DNA of 64,000 nucleotides from Turnera subulata (GCA_028386065.3 JAKUCV010003579.1:28363-92362); one strand, 5' to 3'. Counted from the stretch's first letter, positions 11,690 through 23,737 are shown. The notes: generated by a model from the sequence alone, not told the origin. Translations and numbers: made by a program.

Positions 11690-13190
11690 ACCGAATTTTT
11701 GTAAATTGTTCTTCCTTCAAGGGTTTTGTGAATATTTCTGCAAGTTGCCTCTCGGTTGTGACAAAATCAAGTGTTATATCTTTGTATTATATCAAGCACA
11801 TGATCTCTAATAAAATGGTGCCTTATTTCTATGTGTTTAGTTCTTAAGTGTTGAATAGGATTTTTAGTCAAATTTATGGCACTAGAACTATCACATAAAA
11901 TTGGTATAGCATCAAACTTCAAACCATAGTCAAGTAATGTTTGTTTCATCCAAAGAAGTTGTGCACAACAAGATCCTGCAGCTACGTACTCTGCCTTGGT
12001 TGTTGATGTAGCCACTGAATTTTGTTTCTTACTAGACCAAGAGACTAGTGAATTTCCTAAAAATTGGCATGTCCCACTAGTACTCTTTCTATCAAGCATG
12101 CATCCAGCAAAGTCAGCATCAGAATATCCAATTAAATTAAATGATTCAACCTTGGGATACCAAAGACCAAGAGAGGATGTTCCATTTAGGTATTTAAAGA
12201 TTCTTTTAATAGCTCTCAAATGAGATTCTTTAGGACATACTTGAAAACGAGCACACAAGTACACACTAAACATAATGTCAGGTCTAGATGCAGTAAGATA
12301 GAGAAGACTTCCAATCATACCTCTATATTTCTTAATGTCCACATCTTTACCGGATTCATCTTTATCAAGCTTTGTTGTTGTGCTCATAGGAGTTGGGCTC
12401 ACTTTGGCGTCTGACATGCTAAACGGTTTGAGTAGCTCCTTTGTATATTTGGTTTGACCAATGAAGATGCCATCATCATATTGTTTGATTTGGAATCCAA
12501 GAAAGAAATTCAGTTCCCCCATCATGCTCATCTCGAATTCACTATGCATTAGTTTTTCAAAATCTTAATATAGAGCATCATTAGTAGCACCAAATAATAT
12601 ATCATCAACATAAATTTGCACAGAAATTAAGTCATTTTTTTGGTATTTCACAAAGAGTGTGGAATCAACTTTACCTCTAACAAAGTTTTGAGAGAGAAGA
12701 AATGTACTTAACCTGTCATACCATGCATTTGGAGCTTGTTTGAGTCCATATAGAGCCTTTTTAAGCTTATAGACATGTTTTGGACGCTCATAATTCTCAA
12801 ATTTGGGAGGTTGCTCCACATACACCTCTTCCATGATTATACCATTCAGAAAGAACTTTTCACATCCATTTGGTAGAGTTTGAAGGACTTATAGGATGGA
12901 TATGTAAGTAGCATCCGAATGGACTCGAAGGCGAGCTACGGGTGCAAAGGTCTCATCAAAGTCAATTCCTTCTTCTTGATTATAGCCTTATGCCACAAGC
13001 CTAGCTTTGTTCCTTGTCATATTTCCAGCCTCATCCAATTTGTTCCTAAATACCCATTTGGATCCAATTATTGGGTAATTGGTGGGTCTAGAAACTAATT
13101 CCAAACATCACTTTTCTCAAATTAGTTGAGTTCTTCTTACATTGCCATCACCCAATTTTCATCATTAATGGCATCGTTTATGTTTTTGGG
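11690..13190 (-). pseudogene. Copia reverse transcriptase and RNase H
   Basis: RT part: the translated segment 12834-12565 holds YGLKQAPNAWYDR and the catalytic YVDDI. An in-frame TAA at 12565-12567 then separates it from 12549-11767, which carries MMGELNFFLGFQI, YRGMIGSLLYLTASRPDI, GYSDADFAG and the RNase H motifs KAEYVAAG and RTKHIEIRHHFIRDHV. The last RNase H segment (ERQLAEIFTKPL) is shifted into another frame around 11766. The N-terminal RT around 12840-13190 is recognisable (NENW-like, GSKWVFRNKLDEAG) but has stops. The enzyme copies element RNA into DNA; this copy is dead. Confidence 0.9.
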
Positions 13191-13191
13191 C

Positions 13192-14380
13192 TCAATTTGG
13201 GATAGAAAAGGCTTGATGAGAATTTAGATTATGTAGGGAGGCTCTTGTAGTTACCTCCTTTGATAGATCTCCAATAATATTACTGGTTGAAAGTTCTTTT
13301 GGCACTTTCAATGCCGAAACGTCATGAACAACAGATGCTGTAGATTGTGAAAGGGGTTCATTTTGAATTGCATTTGCAATTGGCACTTCTTCCTCCCTTT
13401 CAATCTCAACAGATTTTTCAGGGATATCAACATGGATATCTCCTAGTTGTTTATCTTGTCTAAGCATATTCTCATCATCAACACCATTGTTAGTTTGCAC
13501 AAATTCATCAAATACAATATGTATTGATTCCTCAACTATAAGAGTTCTTTTTTTTGTAGACCCTATATGCTTTACTCCTAGTTGAGTATCCAAGAAACAC
13601 ACCATCATCAGATTTAGCATCAAACTTCCCTAAAGAGTCCTTAGTATTTAGTATAAAGCACTTTGACCCAAAAACTTTAAAGTAGCTAATTTTTGGTTTT
13701 CTATCACGCCAAAGCTCATATGGAATTTTCTCTAGTTGTGATCTAATTGTTACACGATTTAGGATATAGCAAGCAGTGTTTACTGCTTCAGCCCAAAAGT
13801 AAGTTGGCAAAGATTGTTCATTTAACATTGTCCTAGCCATTTCTTGTAGAGTTCGGTTCTTCCTTTCTACTATCCCATTTTGTTGGGGAGTTATAGGAGC
13901 CGAGAATGTATGCTCAATGCCATGTTCATCATAAAAATAATTAAATACATGGTTATCAAATTCACCACCATGGTCACTCCTAATCTTGACTAATTTATAA
14001 CCTTTTTCATTTTGAAGTTTTCTTATCAAGGAAGCAAATTCATAAAGTGCATGGTCCTTTTGTGAGAGGAAGATGACCCATGTGAAACGAGAGTAGTAGT
14101 CAACAATAACGAAAGTGTAACACTTACCTCCAAGACTTACCAGTTTAATAGGTCCAAAGAGATCAATGTGCAGTAGCTCAAGTGGTTTGGTAGTGGAGAT
14201 GCACTTTTTAGGCTTGAATGAGCTTTTGAATTGCTTTCCAATTTAGCATGAGTGACATACCTTCTCTTTTTCAAACTTCAACATAGGCAGTCTCCTCACA
14301 AGTTCCTTGTTTTGAAGATTTGCAATAAACTCATGATGTGCATGCCCCATTCTTCTATGCCAAATTTCAGCTGTTTTTGT
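13192..14380 (-). pseudogene. Copia integrase and integrase-RT linker
   Basis: From about 14380 the minus strand reads a zinc-binding HHCC region ending VCHSC, then an in-frame TAA at 14243-14245 where most relatives have a Gln codon. The catalytic core follows: LLHIDLFGP, VDYYSRFTW, IRSDHGGEF, then PQQNGIVERKNR, giving a complete D-D-E set. The GKF/FLGYS motif follows, and a frameshift near 13532-13560 leads into an acidic linker (13623-13192) that connects to RT. It would insert the DNA copy into chromosomes, but the nonsense codon and frameshift break it. Confidence 0.88.
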
Positions 14381-14388
14381 ACTAACAT

Positions 14389-14790
14389 TTAAGCTGTTTT
14401 TGTACTAACATTTAAGCACTTGTTTTTCGGATTAGTAACATTACACATATTAATGGAATACAAGTTTCCTTGCCTTTTACCGACAAGCAAAGTTTGGTTA
14501 TCATCATTGTTAGTTACTAAGCACTTGTTAGATTCAAAAATTACTTTGCATCCACGGTCACACAACTGACTAATGCTAAGTAAATTGAATTTTAGATTTT
14601 CAACCAACAACAATTGCTCAATAGTTGGATCCTTACCGATATTACCAATAGCCAATACCTTTTCTTTCGATTTGTCACCGAAGGTGACAGAACCTTTACT
14701 TCTCGGATTCAAGGATGAGAACTTGGACATATCACCCGTCATATGTCTTGAGCACCCACTGTCAAGTACCCACTCATCCCAATTGACCTA
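14389..14790 (-). pseudogene. Copia aspartic protease and gag-pre-integrase region
   Basis: On the minus strand the active-site phrase LDSGCSRHMTGD lies at about 14735-14775, followed by the usual LLVENLKFNLLSISQLCDRG and the gag-pre-integrase segment GNLYSIN. The protease cleaves the gag-pol polyprotein. A short duplication (TTTTTGTACTAACATTTAAG at 14376 and again at 14397) lies at its downstream end. Confidence 0.85.
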
Positions 14791-14907
14791 TTGCAATATC
14801 AAGTTTCAGGTACCCAGACTTGCTTGGGTCCTTGGAAATTAGTTTTGGTACTTTTGGGTACCTACATGAATTTTATAGGACAATTCTTCTTCTAAAAATA
14901 CAATTTT

Positions 14908-16349
14908 TTATTTTATGTCCATGTTTTTGCAAAAATAACATGTGCCATTATGACTAGATGTAGGTTTAATGAATTTAGCTTCATGATTTTTTTTAAATCT
15001 CCATATTTTTGAAAATGGTGTTGGACTCACATGCTGCCGAAACACGTGATGTGTAGCCCCTAAACCAACTTTTTGTAAAGTATGCCTTTGTTGACTTAGT
15101 ATCATATCTAAACCTTTACTACCATGATCAAACTTTTTTAGCAAACTTTTCAGAGATTCCACAGTCTTTTTCAGATTTGAATTTTCATGTGCAAGTTTTG
15201 TATTATCTTCTTTACATACAATAATTTGTTGCTCAAGATCCTTATGTGACTTAGCAAGAGTTTCTTTATCCGCTTTGGCGTCTTCAAAGCCATTATTGCA
15301 CAAAGTCAAATTTTTAGCAATTTCTTCATTTTTTATCATGTACTCTTTCTTTTCAAATTCTAATAGTTCTACCTTTCTTTTTAATGCTTTGTTTGTCTTA
15401 GCCATGGCTTTTAAGCTCTTATATAACTCATCATATGCATCATGCAGTTCATCAAAGGAAAAATTAGATGAGCTAGAGTAGTTTACCTCCTTTTCTTCTT
15501 GTGCCATAAGATAAAGATTTGCCGATTCCTCTTCATCCGATTCATCATCTGAATCCGGGTCATCCCAAGTTGCCATTGCTCTCTTTCCTTTGTTCTTGAA
15601 GTTTACAAACTTGGATTCCCTTACGTTGGGACATTCGGCCTTGATGTGCCAGGGTTGATTACAACCAAAGCACAAAAGTTGCTCTTTCATTGATTCATCA
15701 ACTTTCACTCCTCTAAAGTTTCTTCCCTTCTAATTTTTCTTTTTCAGAAACTTGACAAATCTTCTTGTAATCAAAGCAACATCAGGGTCACTTTCGGAAT
15801 CACTCTCATGTGAAGACTTGAGAGCTATGTTCTTCTTTTTCTTTGGGTTTTCTTCAAATTTTGACCCGTGGACAATGAGGCTTCCATTAGATCATTGTAA
15901 GTGAGAGTGTTCATGTCTTTGGCTTCCTCAATAGCAGTAACCTTTAGTTTCCATTCAGAGGGAAGAGATCGAAGGATTTTTGTCACCTTCTCCTTGTTTG
16001 TAATGATGGTGAATCTTGTGTCAAGTTCTTGTATTGTTTCATCAGGCAACATTTAGAACAGCTCAAACTCTCTCATCAGGCGATTCATCTTTGACTCTTT
16101 GACTTGGTTGGTTTCTTCATGCGCAATGCATAGAGTATTCCAAATTTCATGTGCTGTTTCGCATGATCTGACTTTTTCCAATTCGGCTTGACTGATGCCA
16201 CAAAGGAGTGCATTCTTTACTTGGGCATCTAGTTTAACTTTCTCCATTTCAGCTTCACTCCAGGATTTCATTTCCTTGGTTGGATGTGAGTAAGGAGAAT
16301 TTACAACTTCCCACATCTCAAGATCCTTTCCTTCAAGAAAGGTCTTCAT
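14908..16349 (-). pseudogene. Copia gag
   Basis: Gag starts at the ATG on the minus strand at 16347-16349 and runs through an N-terminal capsid-like region (KNALLCGISQAELEKVRSCE). An in-frame TAA lies at 16053-16055, then the frame continues (LPDETIQELDTRF, ILRSLPSEW). A frameshift lies near 15830-15870 and another stop near 15730. A CCHC zinc knuckle CFGCNQPWHIKAEC follows at about 15630-15672. A long charged coiled-coil stretch to 14908 ends in a cysteine-containing segment. It would coat the RNA genome. Confidence 0.85.
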
Positions 16350-16682
16350 GCGAAACTTCTAATGATCAAAGTTGAGACCATTGAAGAAGGATGCATTGTT
16401 GATATTGTTTCCCTCATTAATCCACAAATGGAGATTCCTTGCTCCGCTACCAATTGTTGGCCCAAAAGTGGCTAAGAGAGGGGGAGGGAGGGGGAGGGGG
16501 GGGGGGGGGGGGGGGGATCAAGATCCTTTCCTTCAAGAAAGGTCTTCATGCGAAACTTCTAATGATCAAAGTTGAGACCATTGAAGAAGGATGCATTGTT
16601 GATATTGTTTCCCTCATTAATCCACAAATGGAGATTCCTTGCTCCGCTACCAATTGTTGGCCCAAAAGTGGCTAAGAGAGGG

Positions 16683-16729
<47 letters not shown>
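16318..16729 (-). repeat. 200-bp duplication of LTR end, PBS and gag start, with long G runs
   Basis: Blocks at about 16318-16496 and 16518-16696 repeat with a 200-bp period (GCTCCGCTAC at 16441 and 16641). Each block holds the first gag codons, the leader, the PBS and the LTR edge. G runs follow each block: 21 G at 16496-16516 and 44 G at 16686-16729. On the minus strand the upstream copy of the gag start forms a short ORF that runs into a proline tract and then stops. This may be real or an assembly effect of the homopolymer. Confidence 0.8.
16641..16652 (-). other. Primer binding site of the SIRE-like Copia
   Basis: The minus strand reads TGGTAGCGGAGC, two bases after the 5' LTR. A second copy at 16441-16452 results from the local duplication. 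Confidence 0.8.
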
Positions 16730-16730
<1 letters not shown>

Positions 16731-17906
16731 TTGGTGAATTAGCCTTGCTGATTAAAACCTAATTTGGCGTCACAGATGCCAAACTGTTTTTCTCTCTGAA
16801 ATTATGTTTAAGACTACTAATGAACACACTAATTAAAATACAAAGAGAAAAGGGTTAGAGAAAATATGACACAGAATTTATAGTGGTTTGCCACACAGGA
16901 CTACCTCCACTACTCAAAGATCATCCCTTGAGATTTCTAACTCACTCTTATTATAGTTTTTCACGGGTTCAACCACTAACCTATAATATAAGTTTTTCCC
17001 TTAGGCTCAACTCAAACTTTACACACTCACCACAAAAGCTTTTCCTAGCTTTGCCTTACACAAAACCCTTTGATACAGAAGCTATTACTAAGTACAACAA
17101 TTTTTCTCTTCAGATATTGTCTCACAATGAATGAACTAAGAAAAGTGTTTATCTCTCTCTTTTGCTTGACTTCAGAACTGCAAGTGCACTGTCTTTGCTT
17201 GAATTCAGAATCTCTGTTTTAGCAGCTCTAAAGATCTCTTTGAGTCAACATCTCTTTATATAGAGGCAGGAGGGATAATTTCAATTCAAATTGATCCGTT
17301 AATTGTCCCTTTAATTCCAGCCCGTTTTGTTGTCAGAGGTGCCAGAGTGTCAACGTTCTTCTTCCTTGTTGTCCCTTTCACGCTTTGGCACGAGACCCAT
17401 CAGACTGCAGCTTTTTGACCATTGATGACATTATTTAGCATAGTCCTAGGTTGGTCCTAGGAAGTCTGAATTCAGCTGTCTTTTGATTTATTTTTATCAC
17501 AGAATCAATCCAAAAAATGGTAGGTACTAGGTTTATTGACCAATGCCATTAGGGATTAAATAAACATGAGTGGTATGGGAGTTTGCACTTTGAAAGCGAC
17601 ATCTCATACTCTAAAACCAATCCCACTCACTCATCTTCCAAGGCTTGATTGTGATGTTTGATCACAGATTGGAAGCTCCTCATGTGAGCTGCAATACATG
17701 GTTAGGCACAACACATACTACACATAAATTTGTCATAATCAAAACCTAGTTAGTGTATTCAAACATATAATAATAATTGATATAATTAATTGTATTTAAA
17801 GACATGTTATAATAGTATAATCAATGTCTCATTTTAGTGCATGCTTTATGTTAATAAGCTCAATTAATTATCCTTAAGTAACTTCCTAATCATCATCCGA
17901 TTCACA
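16655..17906 (-). repeat. 5' LTR of the SIRE-like Copia
   Basis: 1252 bp, matching 7709-8941. A minus-strand TATA box CTATATAAAG lies at 17254-17263. In transcription order the 44-base C run (G on the plus strand) sits close to the LTR end, where U5 would be. Confidence 0.9.
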
Positions 17907-17911
17907 CTAAC

Positions 17912-18248
17912 ATGCTAACTATGTTTAACTCATTTCCTCAAAAAATAAAAAGATTTGGATTTAACTTTAACTAAATTATATGGTTTGAAGACCGAATGCT
18001 TTAATCGTAATGGGTTGATAAGTTAAGTTATTCAAATGTTCAAACAAATTATTAGATGACCAATTTGATACTCAATCAGAATTAGGGTGTGCTAAATGAA
18101 ATTTTGTCTAAAAATTACTTTTAAAAAATATTCATGTTGTTATTGCACATGTATAAAAACTAGTTGCGAAAAAAAAAACGTAAAAGTTTAGGAATTGGGG
18201 AGTAGAAATCTCGTTTTCTAATTTTTGTTTTACATCCTCTCTTGCTCC
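17912..18248. repeat. Right part of the inverted-repeat element split by the Copia
   Basis: Continues the AT-rich host sequence of 7048-7703. About 17972-18112 is the inverted partner of 7204-7330. A phrase at 17952-17990 (AAATTATATGGTTT) is also repeated in direct orientation at about 7672-7686. No gene is seen; the 78-aa ORF at 18132-18368 overlaps the SINE and is rejected. Confidence 0.5.
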
Positions 18249-18264
18249 ATTATTAATTGTCCCT

Positions 18265-18450
18265 ACCAATGTAGAGTTGGTCCAAGTGGTTAGCGATTTG
18301 GCTTCGCTTAAGCGAGGTCTCGGTTTCGAGTCCTCGTTTATGCAGAACATTTTCATTAGGAGACTCACCCACCATATTTAGGTGCACGATCCGGGTCGTT
18401 CCGGATTAATCGCGACAAAGCTCCGGAAACCGGATGGGAAACAAAAAAAA
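18265..18450 (+). mobile_element. tRNA-derived SINE
   Basis: About 186 bp with a Pol III box A-like TGGTTAGCGATTTGG (18288-18302), a box B-like GGTTTCGAGTCC (about 18322-18333) and a 3' A tail. A 16-bp target duplication with one mismatch flanks it: ATTATTAATTGTCCCT (18249-18264) and ATTATTAATCGTCCCT (18451-18466). It lies about 0.5 kb upstream of the HSP90 start codon. Confidence 0.85.
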
Positions 18451-18599
18451 ATTATTAATCGTCCCTTAATTTTCCTAATTTGCCGAACCTAGTTTTGTAT
18501 TTTTTAGTCCTTTATTATTTTTTCGTTTTCCTTCCTCTCCACCACTTCACAGAGCATTTAACCGCAAAATCGGGTTGGGCGTACAAAGAAAGAAAAGAG

Positions 18600-18860
18600 G
18601 AAAATTCCAAAGGCTTTTCCACCAACGATCTCGTGCACGTCCCGACCGACGTGTCCACATTTGATAACACGTGAACCAATAGAAATCAAAATAGCAAACC
18701 TACCGACCAAGCCAGGGAAGGGAAGAGCAGAAGAATTTGAATCTCCCGTGTAATTATAAGTTTTCTTTAATATTGGGCAAGAAGGTTCTAGAGTGAGGGA
18801 AAAATCAGGAGGGAATAGAAGGATCTAGAAACCCTAGAGCGCGTCTACTGACATATAAAC
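18600..18860 (+). promoter_or_regulatory. HSP90 promoter with heat-shock elements
   Basis: Candidate heat-shock elements are GAAAATTC (18600-18607), GAAGGTTCTAGAG (18781-18793, three alternating GAA/TTC units with one partial) and the weaker GAAGGATCTAGAA (18819-18831). CACGTG lies at 18668-18673 and CCAAT at 18676-18680. TATAAA at 18854-18859 would place transcription start near 18885, giving a CT-rich 5' UTR of about 110 bases. The elements support heat induction, which is an inference. Confidence 0.65.
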
Positions 18861-18995
18861 AACATAACCGCACCTGCCAATGGCCTCACTCACTCTTGGA
18901 TTCCCCCTCCTCTCTTCCCTTCTCTCTCTTGAAAATTTCGACGACTCCTCCGTCTCTCAATCTATCAAAGAAGAGCGAGTAAAGAGAAAGAAGAT

Positions 18996-21653
18996 ATGGT
19001 GAGCGACACAGAGACCTTTGCGTTCCAGGCGGAGATCAACCAGTTGTTGAGTCTGATCATCAACACCTTCTACAGCAACAAGGAGATCTTTCTCCGTGAG
19101 CTCATCAGTAACTCTTCTGATGTACGTATCTTTTCTTTCGCTCCCCCTCTGGTCTTGCTTCTTTGTTTATTTTGATCTGAAGACTGTCATGGTATCGTTA
19201 TTTGCTAGATCTATTATGCCCCGTGTTTCTAGCAGTTGTGATACGTAGATCTGTCGCTTCTTCGTCATAAGATTCGAGACATTAGCATGATCTTGCTCTT
19301 TGCTTATGCTCCATCGATTTAGGCTTTTGACTCCCTTTGATGTATTATCCCTGGTATCGGCAAGTTTATTATGACTATGTGGTTGCAACCTATATTCAGG
19401 GATTACTAATGTTTGTGTGGGACCTATTCTTGTTGGAATTAGGTTTCTGTGTTTTTTTGCTTGGTCGATAACGGTGCTCTTTTTTATGTGCTATAGCATC
19501 CCCCCTCTTCTTGAAAGAGTTAGGTGTTCGGTTTATTTGTTCATTGTGGCCGACATATTACCTTTTCAGGCTCTGGATAAAATCCGATTTGAGAGCTTGA
19601 CTGACAAGAGCAAGCTCGATGCTCAACCGGAGCTCTTCATCCACATTGTTCCTGACAAGGCCAACAACACTCTGTCTATTATTGACAGTGGTATTGGCAT
19701 GACCAAGGCTGGTATGCGCTGCTGTCAGCTACTTGATGTTGCTCTGTTTTGTATTTTATGATTCGTGTGATGTTATATGTGGTTATAATTTGGTAATGTT
19801 TACTTGGCTGTTTGGCAGATTTGGTGAACAATCTTGGTACCATTGCCAGGTCTGGGACCAAGGAGTTCATGGAGGCGTTGGCAGCTGGAGCTGATGTTAG
19901 CATGATTGGACAGTTTGGTGTCGGTTTCTACTCCGCCTACTTGGTTGCCGAGAAGGTTATTGTTACCACCAAACACAATGACGACGAACAGTATGTCTGG
20001 GAGTCCCAAGCCGGTGGGTCATTCACTGTCACCAGAGATACCTCAGGCGAGAACCTCGGCAGGGGAACGAAGATCACTCTTCACCTCAAGGAAGACCAGC
20101 TTGAGTATCTGGAGGAACGCCGCCTCAAGGACCTAATCAAGAAGCACTCTGAGTTCATCAGTTACCCAATCTCTCTCTGGATCGAGAAGACCACTGAGAA
20201 GGAGATCTCAGATGATGAGGATGAGGAGGATAAGAAGGACGAGGAGGGAAAGGTTGAGGATGTGGACGAGGAGAAGGAGAAAGAAGAGAAGAAAAAGAAG
20301 AAGATCAAGGAGGTGTCCCATGAGTGGTCTTTGGTGAACAAGCAGAAACCTATCTGGATGAGGAAGCCCGAGGAGATCACCAAAGAAGAGTACGCCGCTT
20401 TTTACAAGAGCCTTACTAATGACTGGGAGGAGCATTTAGCTGTCAAGCACTTCTCAGTGGAGGGCCAACTTGAGTTCAAGGCCATTCTCTTTGTTCCCAA
20501 GAGGGCACCATTTGATCTTTTTGACACAAGGAAGAAGCCTAACAACATTAAGCTCTATGTCCGACGCGTATTCATTATGGACAACTGTGAGGAGTTGATC
20601 CCTGAATACCTGAGCTTTGTGAAGGGTATTGTAGATTCTGAGGATCTCCCACTCAATATCTCAAGGGAAATGCTGCAACAGAACAAGATCCTCAAGGTCA
20701 TTCGCAAGAACTTGGTGAAGAAGTGCATCGAGCTCTTCTTTGAGATTGCCGAGAACAAGGAGGATTACAACAAGTTCTACGAGTCCTTCTCCAAGAACTT
20801 GAAACTTGGTATCCACGAGGACTCGACTAACAAAACAAAGCTGGCTGAGCTTCTCAGATACCACTCTACCAAGAGTGGAGATGAGATGACAAGCCTCAAG
20901 GATTACGTGACAAGGATGAAGGAGGGCCAGCAAGACATATACTACATCACTGGGGAGAGCAAGAAGGCTGTGGAGAATTCCCCCTTCCTGGAGAAGCTGA
21001 AGAAGAAGGGCTATGAAGTCCTCTACATGGTTGATGCTATTGATGAGTATGCTGTTGGCCAGCTCAAGGAATTTGAGGGCAAGAAACTTGTCTCTGCCAC
21101 CAAGGAAGGCCTGAAGATTGACGAGAGTGAAGACGAGAAAAAGAAGAAGGAAGAGTTGAAGGAGAAGTTTGAGGGTCTCTGCAAGGTCATTAAGGATGTG
21201 TTGGGAGACAAAGTTGAGAAGGTTGTGGTGTCTGACCGTGTTGTTGATTCTCCATGCTGTTTGGTGACTGGCGAGTATGGGTGGACTGCCAACATGGAGA
21301 GAATCATGAAGGCCCAAGCATTGAGGGACAACAGCATGGCTGGCTACATGTCAAGCAAGAAGACCATGGAGATCAACCCGGAGAACCCAATCATGGAGGA
21401 GCTCAGGAAGAGGGCGGATGCAGACAAGAATGACAAATCTGTGAAGGACTTGGTTCTGCTCCTTTTTGAGACCGCACTCCTCACCTCTGGTTTCAGCCTC
21501 GATGACCCCAACACCTTCGGCAACAGGATCCACAGAATGCTCAAGCTTGGTCTGAGCATTGATGAGGATGCTGCGGATGGAGATGCGGACATGCCCCCAT
21601 TGGAGGACGCTGATGCTGATGCCGAGGGAAGCAAGATGGAGGAAGTAGACTAA
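18996..21653 (+). CDS. HSP90: Cytosolic heat shock protein 90 (three exons)
   Basis: Exons 18996-19121, 19570-19711 and 19819-21653 give 700 codons, the usual length of plant cytosolic HSP90. Introns of 448 and 107 bp start GT and end AG. HSP90 is an ATP-driven dimeric chaperone that matures kinases, receptors and resistance proteins with co-chaperones. The N-terminal ATPase domain shows FLRELISN (Glu35, Asn39) and IIDSGIGMT (Asp81 for adenine). A glycine-rich lid follows ([14 protein letters not shown]). The highly charged linker is at about residues 215-260. The middle domain carries [17 protein letters not shown], with the arginine that reaches the ATP phosphate. The end MEEVD binds TPR co-chaperones. 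There is no transit peptide or ER retention signal, so it is cytosolic. Nothing looks damaged. Confidence 0.97.
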
Positions 21654-21853
21654 GCCTGGCAGACTTATGGAGCTCGTTTAATTAGTTTTTTTTTTCTTTT
21701 TAATATTCTGGTATTTTAGTAATGGCTCGCTTACTCTGGTTAACGCTTGGACGGGATTTTTGGATATTTTTAAGCCTGCTTTTGAAATTTTGGTTTTGGT
21801 CGTGACAGCCGTTATCTTGAATAAAGTGAGGCTTAAAATTAAGGTTTTATCGG
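21654..21853 (+). terminator. HSP90 3' UTR with poly(A) signal
   Basis: The stop codon is followed by a T-rich UTR. AATAAA lies at 21820-21825, about 170 bases after the stop, preceded by a TTTTGG-rich stretch that could act as a far upstream element. The exact cleavage site cannot be fixed from sequence. Confidence 0.6.
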
Positions 21854-22102
21854 TTGATTCCGTGCCTTGTCTATCTCGCTCGTTTTCATATTCATGCTTT
21901 ACTCTTGCTTTTGCGATTCCTTGCTAGATCCCTGGTTTATGGAGTTCTAGTGCATTGCCTTGCCTTTGAGCTGGTCCGGGGATGCAGAGTGTGAATGTCC
22001 CGTCAGCCTTCAACCAAGGCGTCATGCCATGGACTCGTGGTGTGGTGGTGATTATACACGCCAAAAAATAAAGTTGCAAATATACTATTGCTTTCCAAAT
22101 CA

Positions 22103-23226
22103 TGCCATGCCCTCATAGAAACGTTCTCCTTTTTGTATGTATCTCTTTTTTTATTATTATTTTTTTGATCAGATGTATCTCTCTTTCTAATGTAGTAGAT
22201 TCAAGCATACCATGGAACTCTTCTTAGTCTTCGTCCATCATGCCCTATTGAAACCAACTATATCTTCTTTAGTCTATGTTCATCATGGCCAAACCAACTA
22301 TATCTATGGTGTTTGTTGTTGTTGATTTGTCATTCTTTTTTTTGTTCTTTTTTCTTTTTTTTTTTATAGTATCAAAAAAAATTGATTCATGTATCAACCG
22401 CTTCGACATGGGAAGAAGATTGGAACATGTTCATCGAAAATATTGATACGAGTATTCTAAGATAATTATATAAAGAAACTATATCATATACACTGAATCT
22501 GTTTTTTTTTGTCGAATATATGATATAATATATATATTGAACTTTTTAAAGCCAAAGATAACTAGCTCATTTTTTTGGTCCATAAACATCATGCATATAA
22601 TAGAAAGCATAGTACTAGCTCTCTAAAAGTTTTTTTTCTCTTATCTCTCTCTAGAAGTAAAGAAGCCCCAAGGGGCTACCTTCGGGCAGCCTCCTTCCCT
22701 TCCAATTTCTATTTTTTTCTTTGCTTTCTTTCTCAGTTTTAATAATTTCATTAGATCTATCCACTTGGTTGGATTTTCTACCTTTTTTCTGGATTTTTTT
22801 TCCTTTCTTGTGGGTTTCTTACTCTTTTAATGGAGGTAGTTCTCACATATTCTGGTGAGGTTGATGGTTCTTTTGTGAAGAAGCCAAAGAAAGTCAAGAG
22901 TCCTGTTGAAAAATCTTTTCAGGAAGAATTTTTTTCTCTCTCTTATGGAAGCTCAAGAACAACAAAATTTCCACTTTGATGTGTGGTCTTTGCAGCACAG
23001 GCTAGTTCTGAAACTATACTCCTTTTGGAATTATTGTGCTATTGTTAATCCTTTTTCTAAGGATAAAGATTTGTTGTTCAGTAGCCCTGTAATAGATCTG
23101 GAGGAATTCTTGTTGTAAGTTTTTTCTTATGCTTTTACTTTCTAGATCTTGATTTGTACAATTGAGATCTGTAGATCTGTTTACCTTAATGAAGATGATG
23201 GCTCTTTCTATAAAAAAAAAAAAAGA
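22103..23226 (+). mobile_element. Possible poly(A)-tailed retro-insert
   Basis: The stretch ends in an A run (23212-23224). Its flanks carry a 14-bp near-identical pair, TGCTTTCCAAATCA (22089-22102) and TGCATTCCAAATCA (23227-23240), which could be a target duplication. Inside is a 47-codon ORF starting at 22830 (MEVVLTYSGEVDG) that I do not recognise, then T-rich sequence. It could be a LINE 5' part, a processed transcript or chance. Confidence 0.4.
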
Positions 23227-23240
23227 TGCATTCCAAATCA

Positions 23241-23713
23241 CCCGACAAATAGGGCTGAAAACTAATATGAAATAAAGTCACACCTGAAACAGGCGACGAG
23301 CTAACAGGCCAATATACATAAATAAAATACTACCATAGAAAGCATTAACAACAAAACTAGGATTGTCGTGAACAACTCATGCATTACATGTCTCAGATTT
23401 AGGCGTTCTCTCTCTTCGTCAGAGTTCTCTCAGCTGTCTACTGTTCATCTTCCTCGTCAAGGTTAACTACATGGTTGTCCCCCAGCAATAAACTATGTTA
23501 GGACTGAAGTTAGTAACGATTCACCCAAATAACCCCGATCCCCATAGAATTAGAGTAGTTAAGAGTGCATAAGCATGAACATCAACGTAAGTACTGTCTA
23601 GCACAGTAACCCCTAAATCCTCCAAATTAGATGAGTATTGATACCCTGTCACCAAATTGAAGCTTCATCCCTACAGTCGGTGTAGTGCAAAAGAGTACCC
23701 TCAAGTCAAAACC
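23241..23713. other. Unassigned sequence before the LINE ORF1
   Basis: No ORF, RNA gene or repeat is recognised. It leads directly into the ATG at 23714 of the LINE-type ORF1 and could be its 5' UTR. Confidence 0.3.
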
Positions 23714-23737
23714 ATGGAGGATTCGTGGTTCCCGGAG

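Larger units (their letters stand above)
7709..17906 (-). mobile_element. Full-length SIRE-like Ty1/Copia retrotransposon (inactive)
   Basis: Two LTRs (7709-8941 and 16655-17906) start TGTTGGCCC and end TTCACA on the plus strand. The flanks carry the identical 5-bp target duplication CTAAC (7704-7708 and 17907-17911). On the minus strand the order is 5' LTR, PBS, gag, protease, integrase, RT, RNase H, third ORF, PPT, 3' LTR. This order (integrase before RT), the long LTRs and the extra ORF after pol fit the SIRE/Maximus lineage. Gag, integrase, RT and the third ORF contain in-frame stops, and gag and RNase H have frameshifts, so this copy cannot encode its own proteins. Confidence 0.9.

Noticed and set aside
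18280..18340. A functional tRNA gene
   Set aside because: Box A and box B are present but the cloverleaf is not, and the unit has a SINE structure with an A tail and target duplication.
20661..21317. Long antisense ORF (218 aa) inside HSP90
   Set aside because: It is a shadow of the strongly coding HSP90 exon with its codon bias; it has no motif or own signals.
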